This document shows, one piece after another, positions 1 to 11,349 of a stretch of 64,000 nucleotides of DNA (position 1 is the first letter of the stretch; each line of letters begins with the position of its first letter). A model generated the notes under the pieces. That model had not been told where the DNA came from. It saw only the letters and a list, made by a program, of their open reading frames with translations, and searched no databases. The translations under genes and the position numbers were made by a program. Where the stretch lies: positions 319,010,206 through 319,074,205 of the forward strand of contig OY728119.1 in assembly GCA_963277665.1 (NCBI GenBank). The letters are read 5' to 3'. Origin of the DNA: Viscum album (Eukaryota; Streptophyta; Magnoliopsida; Santalales; Viscaceae).

Positions 1-1495
1 ATGTATCCACATGATCTTCATGGAGGCATTGTATAATCCCAAATGCTTCATATTATCATGTTCACATGATCTGCATCTTGGCCTTTTAGCGTGCCCCATG
101 GTATTTCATACCACAAAAGCAGTTCTCCGCCTAAGCCCATGAGTTGTGACCTGGGCCACCTCATTTGCTAATCCAAGAGCATGGTTTCACTATTCATCAC
201 ATAAGAATATATGTCAATTATTCTTCTCCCCAAATGATATAATAACAGTTATAGGGTCTTCTTCTAAAATTTATTCAAATGATTGTCTTAGCATATGAGT
301 TTTAGTGAATGGAATATTTTGTTGGCGCATCATATCAATTCCATGTGCGATAGGAAATCTAGAATCCTTGATCCAAGAGGATTAATAAGTGATGGGAAAT
401 TTCGATTTATCCATCACCTAAAATTTCTTTTATTGTTATATTTTATTTTATTTATTAAAAATTTTATTATTTGATTGCTCATAATAATGACAACAACATC
501 AATAATAATATTATTATTCAATCCATTTACTATAAACAATTATCACACCCCAAGCATCGTTTAGAACATTTCATTAAGCATTGCGATTAGTCAAAAACAC
601 ATCACATGTGTCCAAAAATGGAATAGTGAATGGAACAAGTTTAATGGTGTTTAAAAATTTCTTCATTTATAATTGCATTCATTTAGAATGAAACGAATCT
701 GATTTTAGGTAAATATAGGACACAATTCCTTACATTTTAAGATGATGAATTTCCCATGGGTGTGGCACAAAGATAGAGGGCACTCTGCTTTTTTTATTCC
801 AGTGGACATAGAGATAATGACTTGAATTTTTCTAAGGAATAATGTTTTTACTTACATGTTTTTCATGTTTTTATTTTTATTTTTCTCTATACATTTCCTA
901 AAAATCATATAGATGGAATCATAGAAGGAATAGACCCAAAAATTTCTCATGCCATCCTATCCTGGGATTTTAACCTACCCAGTTATGTGACTCTTTTATT
1001 TTATAGGTGCTCACTATTTCCTAGATCACACAATATGTGTGTCCTCTGTCCAGAGACATGAATTTTGTACACTTGATGACCTTTTTTAGTTTCATCTTAT
1101 TGAGCATTATGTATCTTTTCAGTAGATATTTTAATGTCCTTCAAACTAGAAAACTATAGTTTTGTTGTTTAGGGTCTTCTAACTCAGACCGTTAACTAAT
1201 TGATATATAACTTTTGTGATGTAATTCCATATATTCATTTTAAAATCACACAGTAAGTTGATTTTACTTTACATGAGTTTATCTTCATGTAGTAAGGACA
1301 ATTTTACCATGATTGGATTTTTTATTTCACCCTTACACCACTATATTAAAACAATTTTTCATTCTAAATTCCAAATATAATAAAAAATATACTTTATGTT
1401 TTATAACACTATTGAATTTTTATCCTTATAAAATTGGTTATTTCCCTTGTTTTGTTGTTTTCATTTTAAATGAATGTGGATTGAAGGGACCATAA
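1..1495. other. Unassigned flank left of the Athila-like element
   Basis: A+T-rich sequence in all six frames broken by stops. The longest frame here (1313-1495) has low-complexity composition, rich in Phe, Tyr, Ile and Asn, and no family motif, so I do not call it a gene. The first ~200 bases are less A+T-rich and resemble in texture the sequence after 11350, so the Athila-like element may have inserted into one older repeat; I could not align the two sides. Nothing else is supported. Confidence 0.5.
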
Positions 1496-2803
1496 TGAAG
1501 TTGAATAAAAATAGACCAAACTGCATAGGAATCCATGCCCATATGTGGACTCAACTACCCAATACATCAAATTCATGACTCCAAATTGGATTCTATTTTT
1601 TATTCTAATCCAAATATGTTAGGGTTATAAAACTTCTGAATACACCCAAGCCTAATTCTTATATCAAGGATCTAAACCAAACTGATCTATCCAAGAAAAA
1701 TAATATGCATGAAGTTAAAATTTGGATTGTGTTTTTTTGAAATATCTCTCATTTTATATATTAAATGACCTAAAATAATGACATAGATATATTAAATATG
1801 TGGGTTAATAATTGTTTTTTTACAATGAGATATATGGGATTATATTAACCCAAAAACATTGTCTAAATGGTTTCTCAATGTTTGGGTGCCAAAAACTACC
1901 TTCTACTTTGGCAAGAAATTGGTACACTGGGAACAACATTTTTAAGTTAGAAAATGGAGTGAATTTATTCATTTGTTTAGTTTCATGGGAGTCCAATTTT
2001 CAACTTGGAGGTTATGGAGCTCTCTATCCTCATAAGGATGTCTTAGATGAAGAAGGATATCCAAAGGAGATTACTCCTCATATCAATGTCGAGCTAAAAG
2101 GTGGGAGTTTATTACGAGGGATATACAAATATCTCACATAATTTACATTAATTATATTAGTTATGATTTGGATTAAATTTGGTTTTAAAATATTTCATTT
2201 CATTTATCGTACCTTATTTTATGCTTCAATTCTTGTTTTGATATATGTGATTGATATACTCTATATTAATGACCTATTAGTGTGAGGTTTTGAGTGTGTG
2301 AATTGTGTTGCTCTAATTGGAAAACAAACGAATACTTTTATTCTCCGATTAGTTGATATTTCAATATGATTTACAAGCTCTTATAATATGAATATGTTCG
2401 GGACCTTGGCAATAAAATTTTCATCTCACGGTTATCTCAATGATGGGTTAAAAATTTATTAACATAATGACTTCGAAATTATTGTGGATTATTATTAATT
2501 AAAACCAAAAATTTATTCAAAAAACTGAATATATATGAAAAAATAAATTTTAATGTTTGTTTTGAAATTAAAAATAACCATTTATCTCATATTTGTATGA
2601 ATTACACTTCTTTTCAACAATTAAACTGCTTAAATTATGTTATTTCCTATTTTTTTTAATACAAAACCCACTTTTAGACGTATTTTTTGAGAATAAAAAA
2701 GTTACACCACTAAATATTATTGAGATATAACCTTGGGTCCACCCTACACTACAGAATCATCTTTAAATCACAATAAATTTGATATTTCACAACCACGATA
2801 TCA
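1496..2803 (+). repeat. 5' LTR of the Athila-like element
   Basis: 1308 bp, paired with 10041-11349. Shared blocks include the start (1496 versus 10041), the segment at 1523-1556 matching about 10066-10100, the block at 2005-2110 matching 10550-10650, and the block at 2277-2400 matching 10825-10940. The final 23 bases also align, both ending in TCA. A TTATAAAA string near 1625 is a possible TATA box. The 109-codon open frame at 1812-2141 lies wholly inside the LTR and is not evidence of a gene. Confidence 0.8.
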
Positions 2804-2808
2804 AATTT

Positions 2809-2822
2809 TGGCACCGTTTACA
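2809..2822 (+). promoter_or_regulatory. Primer-binding site of the Athila-like element
   Basis: TGGCACCGTTTACA starts five bases after the 5' LTR. It resembles the TGGCGCCGTTG-type primer sites known in Athila elements, with one C/G position changed to A and a divergent tail. The position next to the LTR edge independently supports the LTR boundary. Confidence 0.7.
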
Positions 2823-3520
2823 GAGAGCTATTCAGTTTTTAGTGCATGTTTTTTGTTTAAAATTAATAAATTTTGTGCATATTTTTTGTTTGTTATTTAT
2901 ACTTTATATATATTTCAAGGTTATGAATTATATTTTGTGTAGTTTCTATGTATGATTTATTAAAATCCCGAAATGTTTTCTTCATTCAGAACTAAACTAG
3001 AGAAAGTCATTTGTCAGCAGCACCAAGACACACAAGACATCCCTTTAAAATAGGACACACCCCACCTTGAGATTTTTCTAAACCCATGTTCTTATAGAGC
3101 CAAACTATAAAATGAAATTATCATGCATAATGTGTCTGAAAATAACTATTCAAAAAAAGAACTAACCATGCATGATACTGATATCTAACCTCAATATATT
3201 CAAGTAAAAGGGAAAGAACTAAACATTAAACTAAAATATTGTTTAAATCACTTATTACCAAGATTATATGGACTCACTAGAGAATACCCACATAAGAACA
3301 TAAATGAATTTTACATTGTTTGTTCAAAATTAAAACCTAAAAAACTTGAATAAAGATCTAATTAATGTTACTAAATTATCTTTCTCTTTAGAATACCGTT
3401 AAAAATACTTGTCATATTATATTAATTCCACAATAAGAGGCCATGAATACATGAAATATATTTTACATGAAAAATAATTCCCAAACTATTGAAGTACAAC
3501 TATATGGAAAGAAATTTGTG
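2823..3520 (+). other. Leader and lost gag N-terminus of the Athila-like element
   Basis: Sequence between the primer site and the first recognisable gag residues. It should hold the untranslated leader and the gag N-terminal half, but every frame is broken and I recognise no motif. Confidence 0.4.
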
Positions 3521-3524
3521 CTAT

Positions 3525-4330
3525 GAAGAAATCACAAGGGTAAACACTTCATGAATAATGGGAAATATTTAAATGGATTTGTCTAAGATCCTCACAAAAC
3601 CAAATAAGTGATCAACTTTTAATACAAAAATTTTATGAAGGTTTAATTCCAATTGTTATTAAAATTATTTTTTCTTCTATAGGTGGTGAAATAGTATAAA
3701 ATATCACAATCACTGCACGTACCCTCATAGAGAACAAGGAAAAAAACCCTGAACAAGTTGGTTCATGGTCTACTGTACCTATTCGAGGTGTCCAAGAGGG
3801 GAAATGTTATGAATTTGAGAAGAAGGTGGGAACAATTTTTAAAGAGGAAAGTACACTTCTCCAAAAAAATTCTCTTTACCAAGGGAAATCTAAATCTCCT
3901 CCTCCAATTTATTATTGTATCTATTATACTAACACCGAATGTTATCATGGATTCCCTCAACTAATAGAAACTTATGAGAGTTTTTAGGTAATCTTATCAG
4001 GTCTCCCATATAAATAACCATCTAGAAAAGAACTATATTATCCATCCATCGATGGGTGGAATGAAAACCAAGACTATATGAAATTAGACTATTTTAAACA
4101 ACCACAAAAACATTGGAACTAAATGGGGATGAGTATTCATACTCCACCAGAACTAAGAAATCCTAAACCACCATAAATCCTCGTCCGAAAACCCCCTCCA
4201 CGACCCGATCCTATCCTAGAATAAATTATTGAAAAATGGATTAAAAAAATATTCAATTATAATAAACCACATAAGCAGCCATAGAAGACCTAAAAGCCAA
4301 ATTAGGATAACTCCCAAACTCAATGGTGGA
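3525..4330 (+). pseudogene. gag: Athila-type gag remnant
   Basis: Gag forms the nucleocapsid-like particle. Read across frameshifts, the segment near 3610-3700 gives a LLIQKFYEGL block followed by a GGE stretch, matching the conserved FY.GL....R...DAA.GG block of Athila/Tat gag. A TARTLIEN stretch follows near 3715, the usual EAYELIE position. Near 4275-4310 the frame AAIEDLKAKLG matches the coiled-coil that closes Athila gag (AAI.NLE.Q.GQL). No zinc knuckle is recognisable. Several stops and frameshifts break the frame. The overlapping open frames at 3758-3964 on both strands are shadows of this decayed gene. Confidence 0.7.
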
Positions 4331-5004
4331 AATTCAAAGTCATGGGTTTTGTAAAACACAATCTCAACCACTTTTCAACCATAATTATAGATGAAATTTC
4401 ATTTACATCACCCTTATTAGTGGAACACGACATAAAATACACATGAAACCCACATTAGAGTCAGTAAATCATGATAAAACCACCATCTAAACCACTAAAA
4501 TTGGAAAAAATAAAGAGAAATATTCGCTTGAGAGTAACCTTGCCATAGGAAAGGGAGTTTAATTTAATCAAAAACCATGAAAAACCATTCCTCATCCGTT
4601 TACCCAAAGGTCCACCCATACAGTAAAAAAACGAATCATAAATTGATAAATAAATATCAGAAACGTTCAAATAAGTACGGGTTAACTTCCCCTTAGTTGA
4701 TGTCATGTAGAAAATTACTTTATACAACATTTTTCTAATGGATATGTGTAAAAATCGAAGGATACTCTAGGGTAATTAATAGATGATCTTGAGTAGTAAT
4801 GTCAATACATTGATAGATCCATCACTTCAAAACAAATTCAATGATCTTAGAACATTATCAATTCCATGCACCATAGGGATGTTTTTATTTTCTAATTATA
4901 TTCTTGATTTTGGTGATTGTATAAACTAGACTCCTCAAACCATTTTATACTAATTGTGTGTTTGGGAACTAAAACCCTTGGGAATTATTTTTCAGCTAGA
5001 AAAG

Positions 5005-5270
5005 CAGAGAATCGTACACCAAGATGCTATGTTGGAGGATGTTCTTATGAGTGTGAAAATTTTAATTTTTCAAACTGATTTTTATGTTCATAAAACAGAG
5101 ATAATATGATGAATGGAAATGCCCCAATTATATTAAGGATGACGTTAATTAAAACATCCAATATGATAATTAATGCATATAATGGTATATTATGAATAGT
5201 GTTAGTGGTGAATATTTACAATTCAACATCATTGAAGTCATGCACCACCCCTTAGAAGAACATTCCTCAT
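5005..5270 (+). pseudogene. Athila-type aspartic protease remnant
   Basis: The protease cleaves the gag-pol polyprotein. A frame near 5030-5085 reads LEDVLMSVKILIFQTDFYV, matching the G.VEDVLVKV..F.FP.DF.V block after the active site in Athila proteases. A second frame near 5115-5180 reads NAPIILRMTLIKTSN, matching the VPIILGRPFLAT block. The catalytic DLGAS segment, expected a little upstream, is not recognisable in 4500-5000. Stops and a frameshift separate the blocks. Confidence 0.65.
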
Positions 5271-5559
5271 ATTTAGTTAATTCTATTGTTGTACTAACTT
5301 CAACTAAAAAAATTATTTTACCTCCCCTAATCCGCATTATGAATTATCATAATTGATAGAAATTTTAGGTAAAGAATCTTACATTTAATGTTCTATTGGT
5401 TTATGAAAATTTTAATAATGTTAATTAATTAATGATTTCTTGAGCACCGAGGATCCCCTGACCATCAATGATACTGTTGATCTTGTAAAATATTATTCAT
5501 CATTTGATTATATTACCTTTAAGTAGTTAGATGAGATAACTGACCTATCACTTTCATGT

Positions 5560-7160
5560 TCACTCCAATTAGTCCAAAATCTACCTGAATTGGAACTTAA
5601 TACACTACCTCAAAATTTGAAATAATCATATATTGAGAATGAAAATAATTTACCGGTCATAATTGTACGTTCACTCCCTCTAGAGCAAGAATTTAGATCA
5701 CTTAAACTTTTTAGGGTGTATAAGCAATCATTGGGATGAACACTTGCTGTCATTGTTAATATTGGATCATCAATTTTCACTCATCATATATAGTTAAATG
5801 ATGAGGCTAAACCAATGAGGCAGGCATACCATCGATTAAACCCAAACATCCTATATGTTGTTAAAATTGAGGTAACACGATTATTGCCTACTAGAATCGT
5901 TTACTACTTCTATGAAATCCCATGTGTGGGACTAGTATCTATAGTTCCAAAGATATGTAGTATTATAGTTATTTAAAATGAAATAATTGATTTGTTTCCA
6001 ACTCGTTTGCAGAATGGTTTTCTTGACTACATAGATTACCTCCCACTAAACCAACACAATAGGAAGGAATATTTCCCATTGCAGTTCATTAACCAGATTC
6101 TGGATAGGATGGTGATAAAGTCTCATTGTTATTTCCTTGATGGATATTATGGTTAATTATTGATCCATATCACCCTGGATGATATGTAGAAGAGAACCTT
6201 CACTTTCTCATTTGGAACATTTTCATAAAGGAGGATTCCATTTCAGATTTTCAATGATCCAGGTACTTTTCAGTGATTCATGGTATGTGTTTTTCTAGAT
6301 AACCTATAGAATTTAATGGATTTATTCATGGATGATATTACTATTTATTGATACTTTTTTGATTAGTGTCTGAGTAGTATTGGTTTTTTCCTACGTCATT
6401 TTATTAAAAATAATATTGTATTAAATTATGGTCAATTCCATTTCATTATTTGTAATGGTATTATTCTTATACATTACATTTATGGAGATGGTTTCTGAGT
6501 AGATAAATCAAAAGTAGATTTCATTTATTCCCTAAAATTCCCAAAACTTGTACAGGATATGTTTTCATTATTAGGTCATCCTAGATTTTTTTTTGTTTCA
6601 TTCATGGATTTAGTAATATTTCAATCTACCTCTCTTGATTACTCCAAAAATAAAAATAATTAATTTTTTATAAAAAAACATGAGTATGTTTTTCCTAAAT
6701 TGAAATGGAGTCTAGATTCACCCCCATTAATCCAATAATCTCAATGGTATTTAACTTTTGAGCTCATGTGTGATGCCCTTTAATTATGTTGTTGGGGAAG
6801 ACTTTTAACAACAGGTTGATCGAGATCCACATTTCCTTGCCTATGAATCACACAAACTAGACCCTACATAATAAAACTACACCACAACTAAAAAATAACT
6901 ACTTTTAATTGTGTTTTCCGTATATAAATTCTGGTCATACAATTTAGGGTCCAATGTAATGGTTTTCTCAGACCATATATCCATCTGGTATCACATTCAA
7001 ATTCCAAAGTCCAAGCAAATTCTCAATTAATTGATGAAACTACTTCAAAAATTATTTCTAGAAATTAGGGATTAGAAAGGAGAGGAGAATGTGGTGGATG
7101 ACCATATTAGGAGGATTCCACCATCATCAGACACCACTCACCCCCTTTCATTAAAATAAA
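5560..7160 (+). pseudogene. Athila-type reverse transcriptase and RNase H remnant
   Basis: RT copies the element RNA into DNA and RNase H removes the RNA strand. Landmarks in order: LELNTLPQNL near 5590; NNLPVIIV near 5650; NDEAKPMRQAYHRLNPNI near 5800-5855 (family form EAKPSRQPQRRLNP); LQNGF and NRKEYFPLQFINQIL near 6008-6100; SHCYFLDGYYG near 6120-6155; FSFGTFS near 6205-6230; the active site FMDDI at 6325-6339 (family FMDDFSVFG). After it come the LNYGQFHFI block near 6425 and LTFELMCDAL near 6750-6780, the start of RNase H. Catalytic aspartates at the active site are retained, but many stops make it inactive. Confidence 0.85.
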
Positions 7161-7164
7161 ATAA

Positions 7165-8485
7165 ATTCTCGATGATGAGAAATTGTATTGAGTGCATGAT
7201 GTTATTCCTAGTTACATTGAAATTATCAATTATTTTGTATCATCTTGAATTCCTACTAATTTCAACAAAAAACAAGATGATCTTTTTAATCATGAGACTC
7301 ATTGGTACATTTATGATATTCCCTGCCTTTTGCGCACATGTGGTGATATATTACTTAGGCATTGTGCTCCTGATAGGGAGTTATAGTGAGTCATTAAGAT
7401 CCTCCACACTCTTTCATAAGGGATCCACATTGGTCCTAACCGACATATCACAATGTCCTTGATTATAGTCTATTCTGACAAACAATATTTCAAGATTCCC
7501 ATGGTTTCAATAAATATTATCCCTAATGTCACTGAATGGGGGAATATATCCAAAATAAATGAACTTCCACAAAAACTCTTTCTCTTTCATGATATTTGTT
7601 ATGTATGGGTCCTAGAATTTATTGGAATATTCCCCAATTAATTTTGAAACATTTACATTCTTCTGCATGTTTATTATGTTTCATAATTGGTAGGCATAGT
7701 AGCCACAAATACTTATGGTTAAAAAATAGTTTTGTAATAAATGAGAAATAAAATTTTATGTAGTTTTTAATTGATTAGGATAATCATTAGTGACAAGAGT
7801 TATCATTTATGGAACCAAATAAATCAGTCACTTTTTATTTGATATGGGGTCAGACATTTTGTTTCTACTACATATCACTCATAAAACAGTGGTCAATATG
7901 AGGTGTTCAATACAAAGGTAAAAAAAATTCTTAAAAAAATAGTTCATTCAAATATAAAAGATTATATTCTTATAATTAATGATTCATTATGTTCTTACTG
8001 TACATCTATCAAATCACCCATAAAAATGGGACCTTATTAGCCTATTCTTAGAAAGATTTATCAACACCTTGTTGAGATAGAGAGACATGACTACTAGGCC
8101 ATTAAACAATGAAATTATAATTTTTTTATGTTTTAAAACTAATATACAAATTCTTGAGATTTATTAAATGATAAGGGACTCATATAATAACTCCTAGATT
8201 TATAATGAGATGACCAATGATTCCCACGACCACCTCATCCTTCATCATCAATTTCACCTTGGACATAAGGTCTTCCATTTCAATGAAATTATAATTTTGT
8301 ATCTAGGTAATCAATATTACTTCATGTTTTTCTGATAAAATATTACTAATGATTAACCATTTCATATTTTTGATGTTCAAAATATTGAAACCAAAAAATC
8401 CTTCACTGTCAATGGGTAGTGGTTGAATCAATTTTATGAATCCATTATGGATTCCCAAATGGAGGAAATCCAATTCCTAGAAGAC
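7165..8485 (+). pseudogene. Athila-type integrase remnant
   Basis: Integrase inserts the DNA copy. The entry begins with a block near 7195-7270 (VIPSYIEIINYFVS) matching the region before the zinc finger. The frame at 7453-7641 reads EWGNISKINELPQ and then CYVWVLEFIGIFP, matching the MGNIS.RNEMP and FDVWGIDFMGPFP blocks; the first catalytic Asp of that block is Glu here. GQYEVFNTKVKKILKK near 7890-7945 matches the GQ.EVSNREIK.IL block with its catalytic Glu. Near 8290-8420, FDVQNIETKKSFTVNG matches the end of Athila pol (VEI...G..FTVNGQRLK). The 8423-8650 open frame holds the last pol residues and then hydrophobic sequence. Confidence 0.8.
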
Positions 8486-10027
8486 AACATCCAATTAAAC
8501 TCACTAGGTTTTATCCTTCCCTCACACATAATCATTTATTATACTAATGACTCTAAATATTCTTGGTGTGGGGGTATGGGGACATTCTTAGGTTTGGAAT
8601 TATTTCTTTTCATATTTCTTCTTTTTTTCTCTTTTTCTGTTACTGCCTAGTAATTTTACCTTCCCACTCCACCCCACTAACTTTTGTTCGTGAATATTAA
8701 TTTTTAATTCCCACTAAATCATGGAAATTACTGAAAATATATAAATAATTTATCTCTTTAATTTTTTTTGAATATAAAATATTTTTCACTGATGGAATGT
8801 GTGTGTTAGAAAGAATTTATGATTGAGTTTTTACTTTTTCTATAAATTGTTTTTCTCTAATATATTAGTGGTTGTATCAAATTCAAACCATTAAGAATAT
8901 TGATACCCTTTATGTGAGTAGTTTATTGAAAAAATGTGTCACTTAAAATATCCAATCATATTTTCACCCACCAATGAAGTGTGAATTATTCTTACTCAAT
9001 AGAAGGTAAATATATGTTAGTATAATATTAATCATATTTTGAAAATGTTTTTTCCATAAATTTATTACTTATATGTTCTTTTTTATTACTATACCAGATT
9101 CACCTATGTGTGGGTACATGTTATCCGACTATTGTGAAACCTAATAAAATAAAAAAAACACAATAAAATGGTAGTGTATTTCGAAGGTCAAAAACCACTC
9201 ATCCTAGACGTTTTATATTTTTATAACTATTAGAATTAGTTTCTTTAAGAAATAAAACAAGGGTTGAGATATGTGTGTGAGATTTTTTCCAAGTATGTCT
9301 TTTGAAGAAAAAACAACAAAAACAACAACAATTATAACAAAAAAAAATAAATTAGAAGAGTAATGAATTGTAAAACATATGGTGATATCTAGGTCTATAG
9401 ATTAAGAATTGACTTCTTAGATTTCTTATGTGAGTGGGCCTTGAAATTTTATTGCAAATGACATATTACATGTTTTGCGGACAAAATAATTTAGGCATAA
9501 TTTTTTTAACATAACCTATATTTATTCGATAGAAAGTGGAAATGGTTCATGAAATTTTTGTTAAACACACACATAGAGATTCATATTCATAGTTGAATTT
9601 TGAATTATTTTCTCATATTGGTATCATGTATATCCTTGAATATTGTTCTAATGAAATTTTTGAGATATATTTTTCCATGATCACTAAGAATAACTCTTTG
9701 GTGTTTTTTACGTTGATCACATTCATATCAGGAATTAAATTTTTAATGAATATTAAATCATATTGATTTTGGTAATATATATATTCATAATTTTTCTAAA
9801 TGTCACATTTCTTATGAGTGTCAATTTTTAGGTGTGTGGTTGTGATCTCACCTTGATTCATCGATTTATTTATCCCTTACCCCACATTTTTAAACAAATA
9901 TTGTATTTTTAATTAAAAATATAAGAAAAACATTTACATTATTTTCAATTCAATAATTTAATATTTACCACTGTATAAAAGGTTTATTTCAAATTTTTTA
10001 TGTTTTCACTTTTTTTGGAGGTGACTT
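8486..10027 (+). other. Post-pol region of the Athila-like element, no recognisable gene
   Basis: About 1.5 kb between pol and the polypurine tract. In Athila elements this region often carries an env-like frame plus untranslated sequence. Here no open frame of useful length survives and no membrane-protein pattern can be followed beyond a hydrophobic run near 8600-8640. A CAA-rich low-complexity stretch lies at about 9308-9350. Confidence 0.45.
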
Positions 10028-10040
10028 GGGGGGTCGAAGA
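10028..10040 (+). promoter_or_regulatory. Polypurine tract of the Athila-like element
   Basis: A G-run followed by TCGAAGA directly abuts the 3' LTR start at 10041. In LTR retrotransposons this tract primes plus-strand DNA synthesis. The TC interruption suggests mutation. The left flank of the 5' LTR lacks this run, as expected. Confidence 0.6.
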
Positions 10041-11349
10041 TGATTTTGGAGAAACATTTGACAAACTGCACATGAATTCAAGAACACATGTGGACTTGAC
10101 TATAAACTTTAGATAATACTCAAATAAATTAGTCTTAAATGTTGTTTTTAGATAAATTATTTATTTTACTATAACCCATATAAATACACTCTATACTAAT
10201 TCATCCAATAAGTGGACTAACCGAGCCAATCTATCTAGGAATAATAATTTTTACGATGTCAAAAGATTGGTTTCGTATTTTAGAAATATCACCAATTTTT
10301 TACTTTACATGGAATCTATAACTGAAAAATAGATATTGAAGAGGTGGGGTAATAAATTTTTAGTTTTTCAAAGTCATGTAAAAACATTCTACCCACCCAA
10401 AACCATGGTCTACAAGGATTCTCTAAATCTAGGTTCCCAAAACCACCATTAATTTTTTTCCTAAATTCACACCTTGGGATCCCCATATGTAAGTTTGAAA
10501 AAATAGTGATGTGCTTCTATTTTTGAGTTATTGAGGAGTTGTATAATAACAATGGAGGTTATGGACGTCCTTATCATCACATAGAATACTTAAATGAAGA
10601 TGGAGATCCACCCGGGCTTCCTCCTTATCTTGATATCGGGCTAAATAGTGTGTGTTATTTGGGAGAGAGCCACACATATGTCAAGGGAGTTTTGATACTT
10701 ATATTAGTTATTGGTTAGGTGTTAATTGGGTGTTGAAAAATTTCTTCTCATATATAATAAATTATTTAATATTGGAATTCTTGTCTTGATTCATGTGATT
10801 GAAATGCTCTAAATTTCTAACCAATTAGTGTGCGGTTTTGAGTGAGTGAATTCTGTTTCTCAGATTGGACAACACAAGAGTCCTTTTGTTCCCCAATAAT
10901 TTATGATTTAAATCATATTTTTAAGCTCCTATATTATACATAATGTTTGTAACATGGAAATATAATTATTATGTCAACTTTTGGATAATCATGCATTAAT
11001 ATAAAATCATAGAATTAAATCAGAATAATGATTCATTTTAACCAAATATTTACACCAAATACAAATGAATCAATATGAGAAATTAACTTGTCATGTTTTA
11101 TATGAAATCAAAATGAACCGTTTATCTCTTTTTTTTTTAAAATCATCTTGGGGTTTTATGTAATTAACTCTTTAAATAATGTTTTCTTCTAAAAAAATAT
11201 CGAAATCTCCCCCAATTTTAATCATTTTTTTATTGAAAATACACACATTAAACCACCAATTCTCCTTGAGAGATGAACTAGGGTGTTCCCTATACTATAA
11301 AATCATCTTTAAATAAAAATAAATTTGATGTTTCGTGATAATGTGTTCA
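10041..11349 (+). repeat. 3' LTR of the Athila-like element
   Basis: 1309 bp, versus 1308 bp for the 5' LTR, ending at the TCA aligned with 2803. A CATATAAATACA string near 10177 is a possible TATA box. Divergence from the 5' copy is heavy, with many substitutions and small indels compensating in length. Confidence 0.8.

Larger units (their letters stand above)
1496..11349 (+). mobile_element. Degraded Athila-like Ty3/gypsy retrotransposon, complete structure
   Basis: A ~9.85 kb element read on the plus strand. Two related ~1.31 kb LTRs (1496-2803 and 10041-11349) enclose, in order, a primer site starting TGGCACCG, gag, protease, RT/RNase H and integrase remnants, then ~1.5 kb without recognisable coding and a G-rich tract abutting the right LTR. 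This order (RT before integrase) defines Ty3/gypsy. The gag and pol wording, the FMDD form of the RT active site and the primer site fit the Athila lineage. All frames hold many stops and frameshifts and the LTRs differ substantially, so the copy is old and inactive. No clear target-site duplication: CATAA on the left, AAGGA on the right. Confidence 0.85.

Noticed and set aside
1812..2141. A 109-codon open frame that could be taken for a small gene
   Set aside because: It lies wholly inside the 5' LTR of the Athila-like element, and its equivalent in the 3' LTR is broken; no family motif.
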